Shown: positions 6,296 through 7,178 of the stretch, piece after piece
Position numbering within the stretch: position 1 is the first letter of the stretch
Layout: each line of letters opens with the position of its first letter
Assembly: GCA_002732015.1 (NCBI GenBank)
Contig: PCCU01000042.1
Span: 1-7,178, forward strand
Source: Candidatus Pelagibacterales bacterium
Lineage (GTDB): Bacteria > Pseudomonadota > Alphaproteobacteria > TMED109
Direction: 5' to 3'
Length of the DNA stretch: 7,178 nucleotides
Position numbers and translations under genes: made by a program
Notes under the pieces: model-generated
Databases searched by the model: none
What the model was told of the DNA's origin: nothing
Seen by the model: only the letters and a program-made list of their open reading frames with translations

Positions 6296-6322
6296 AAAAA
6301 AATAAAAAAAAAGTGAGTATTA

Positions 6323-7178
6323 ATGAAAAGTGTTATAGAAGGTCTATTTGCGGGTTTACTAGAAAATGGAAGTTTTTCTGAAAAATCTAAAAAAAATAAC
6401 TCTGAAAATAAAGATAGTTTTTCTTCAGATATAAATGAGGTATTATTTTCAATAAATCAGAATAAATCTGATTTGGATGAAAAAGAAAATAAAGGAAAAA
6501 TAAAAAAAATTGAAAATAGTGTTATTATAAATAAATTTGACAATATAAAAGAAACTAAAAGTGATGAAATAAAATTGGAGCACCATATTAATGGGTCAGG
6601 AAAAATCAAGGAATTACTTAAAAATGAAAAGATATTGGGACCTTTAGCAAATAAAACAAAAAATAATAATAATATTATTAATAAAAAAACAGAAACTAAA
6701 ATCGATGACTTTATACTAAATAATCAAAAAAAAGCTAAAAAAGTTAATAATGCATTTTCTTTTAATGAGAATAGATTTGGCAATAAAACAATTAACTTAA
6801 TAGAAAAAAAACCTACGAACTCTTACTCTATTATTTCTCAAACTAAAGAAAAAAAAATTAAAACTTTTTTTAAAAATTATTTAAATTTTAGTAATTTAAA
6901 AAGTGCAGTTAAAAATAAAAAAGTAATTAAAATTATAACATCAAATAGTTTAAATACTATTGATAAAGAAGCTAGTTTATTAACTAAAAAAAATAAGGCT
7001 TTGCCTAATTTAAACTTTAAAGAAAAAAATACAAATAGTTATATAGAAAAAGATAATGGTATTTTTAACGCTAAAAACATAAATGAAAACATCAATCTCG
7101 AAAATTCTAGCAATGAAAAAAGCTTTAATCAAAGTAGATTTTCGGATAGTTTATTAAGAAATATTTTAGATTTAAAAA
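6323..7178 (+). CDS. fliK: FliK-like hook-length protein, N-terminal part (partial)
   Basis: The frame is open for 285 codons from the ATG to the right edge with no stop, so the C-terminus is missing. The visible part is dominated by Lys, Asn, Glu, Ser and Ile, with no membrane helix, no recognisable domain and probably little fold. It starts MKSVIEGLFAGLLENGSFSE. FliK is a secreted molecular ruler whose disordered N-terminal region measures the hook and whose folded C-terminal domain switches export specificity through FlhB; only the first part could be present here. The identification rests on position after fliJ, length, disorder and the sigma-54 promoter, because the diagnostic C-terminal domain lies outside. 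The start has a weak AGTGAG sequence upstream (6312-6317). A frame this long in such AT-rich DNA is very unlikely to be non-coding. Confidence 0.6.
   Translation, partial: MKSVIEGLFAGLLENGSFSEKSKKNNSENKDSFSSDINEVLFSINQNKSDLDEKENKGKIKKIENSVIINKFDNIKETKSDEIKLEHHINGSGKIKELLKNEKILGPLANKTKNNNNIINKKTETKIDDFILNNQKKAKKVNNAFSFNENRFGNKTINLIEKKPTNSYSIISQTKEKKIKTFFKNYLNFSNLKSAVKNKKVIKIITSNSLNTIDKEASLLTKKNKALPNLNFKEKNTNSYIEKDNGIFNAKNINENINLENSSNEKSFNQSRFSDSLLRNILDLK

Noticed and set aside
6289..6312. TTTTTGCAAAAA palindrome and A runs after fliJ as a terminator
   Set aside because: The palindrome has no loop and almost no GC pairs, the run downstream is A rather than T, and it coincides with the sigma-54 -12 element.

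Overview
This window is a flagellar basal-body and export operon from a very AT-rich bacterium, most likely a proteobacterium. All genes from 339 onward lie on the + strand and are tightly packed, with gaps of 0-19 nt or 4-nt overlaps. A second, divergently transcribed regulator enters from the left edge. The order (sigma-54 activator, fliE, fliF, fliH, fliI, fliJ, fliK-like) resembles the flrC/fleR-fliEFGHIJ block of polar-flagellated gammaproteobacteria, but fliG is absent from its usual place. The sequence alone does not settle the class; an AT-rich alphaproteobacterium with an FlbD-type regulator is also possible.

Layout. Positions 1-207 (-) hold the 5' part of a sigma-54 activator ATPase with an intact Walker A and no room for a receiver domain. 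Positions 208-338 are a divergent control region with a plausible sigma-70 promoter pointing left, a 6-bp direct repeat at enhancer distance, phased A/T tracts, and a near-consensus sigma-54 promoter (299-313) pointing right. Then come a FlrC/FleR/FlbD-like activator (339-1496), fliE (1505-1861), fliF (1881-3620), fliH (3633-4550), fliI (4547-5875), fliJ (5876-6280), a second sigma-54 promoter (6281-6295), and a long Lys/Asn-rich open frame in the fliK position that runs off the right edge (6323-7178).

How it works together. FliF forms the MS ring, FliE joins it to the rod, FliH, FliI and FliJ form the cytoplasmic ATPase complex of the export gate, and the FliK-like protein would set hook length. 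Both internal promoters are of the sigma-54 type and share 12 of 15 bases, so one sigma-54 programme probably drives both the operon and a separate fliK-like transcript. The most notable point is the activator at 339-1496. Its receiver-like N-terminus has lost the phosphorylation residues, and it ends before the usual Fis-type DNA-binding helix-turn-helix. It keeps a complete ATPase core. With a divergent second activator beside it, this looks like a modified flagellar sigma-54 control circuit. I see no RNA genes, mobile elements or CRISPR arrays.
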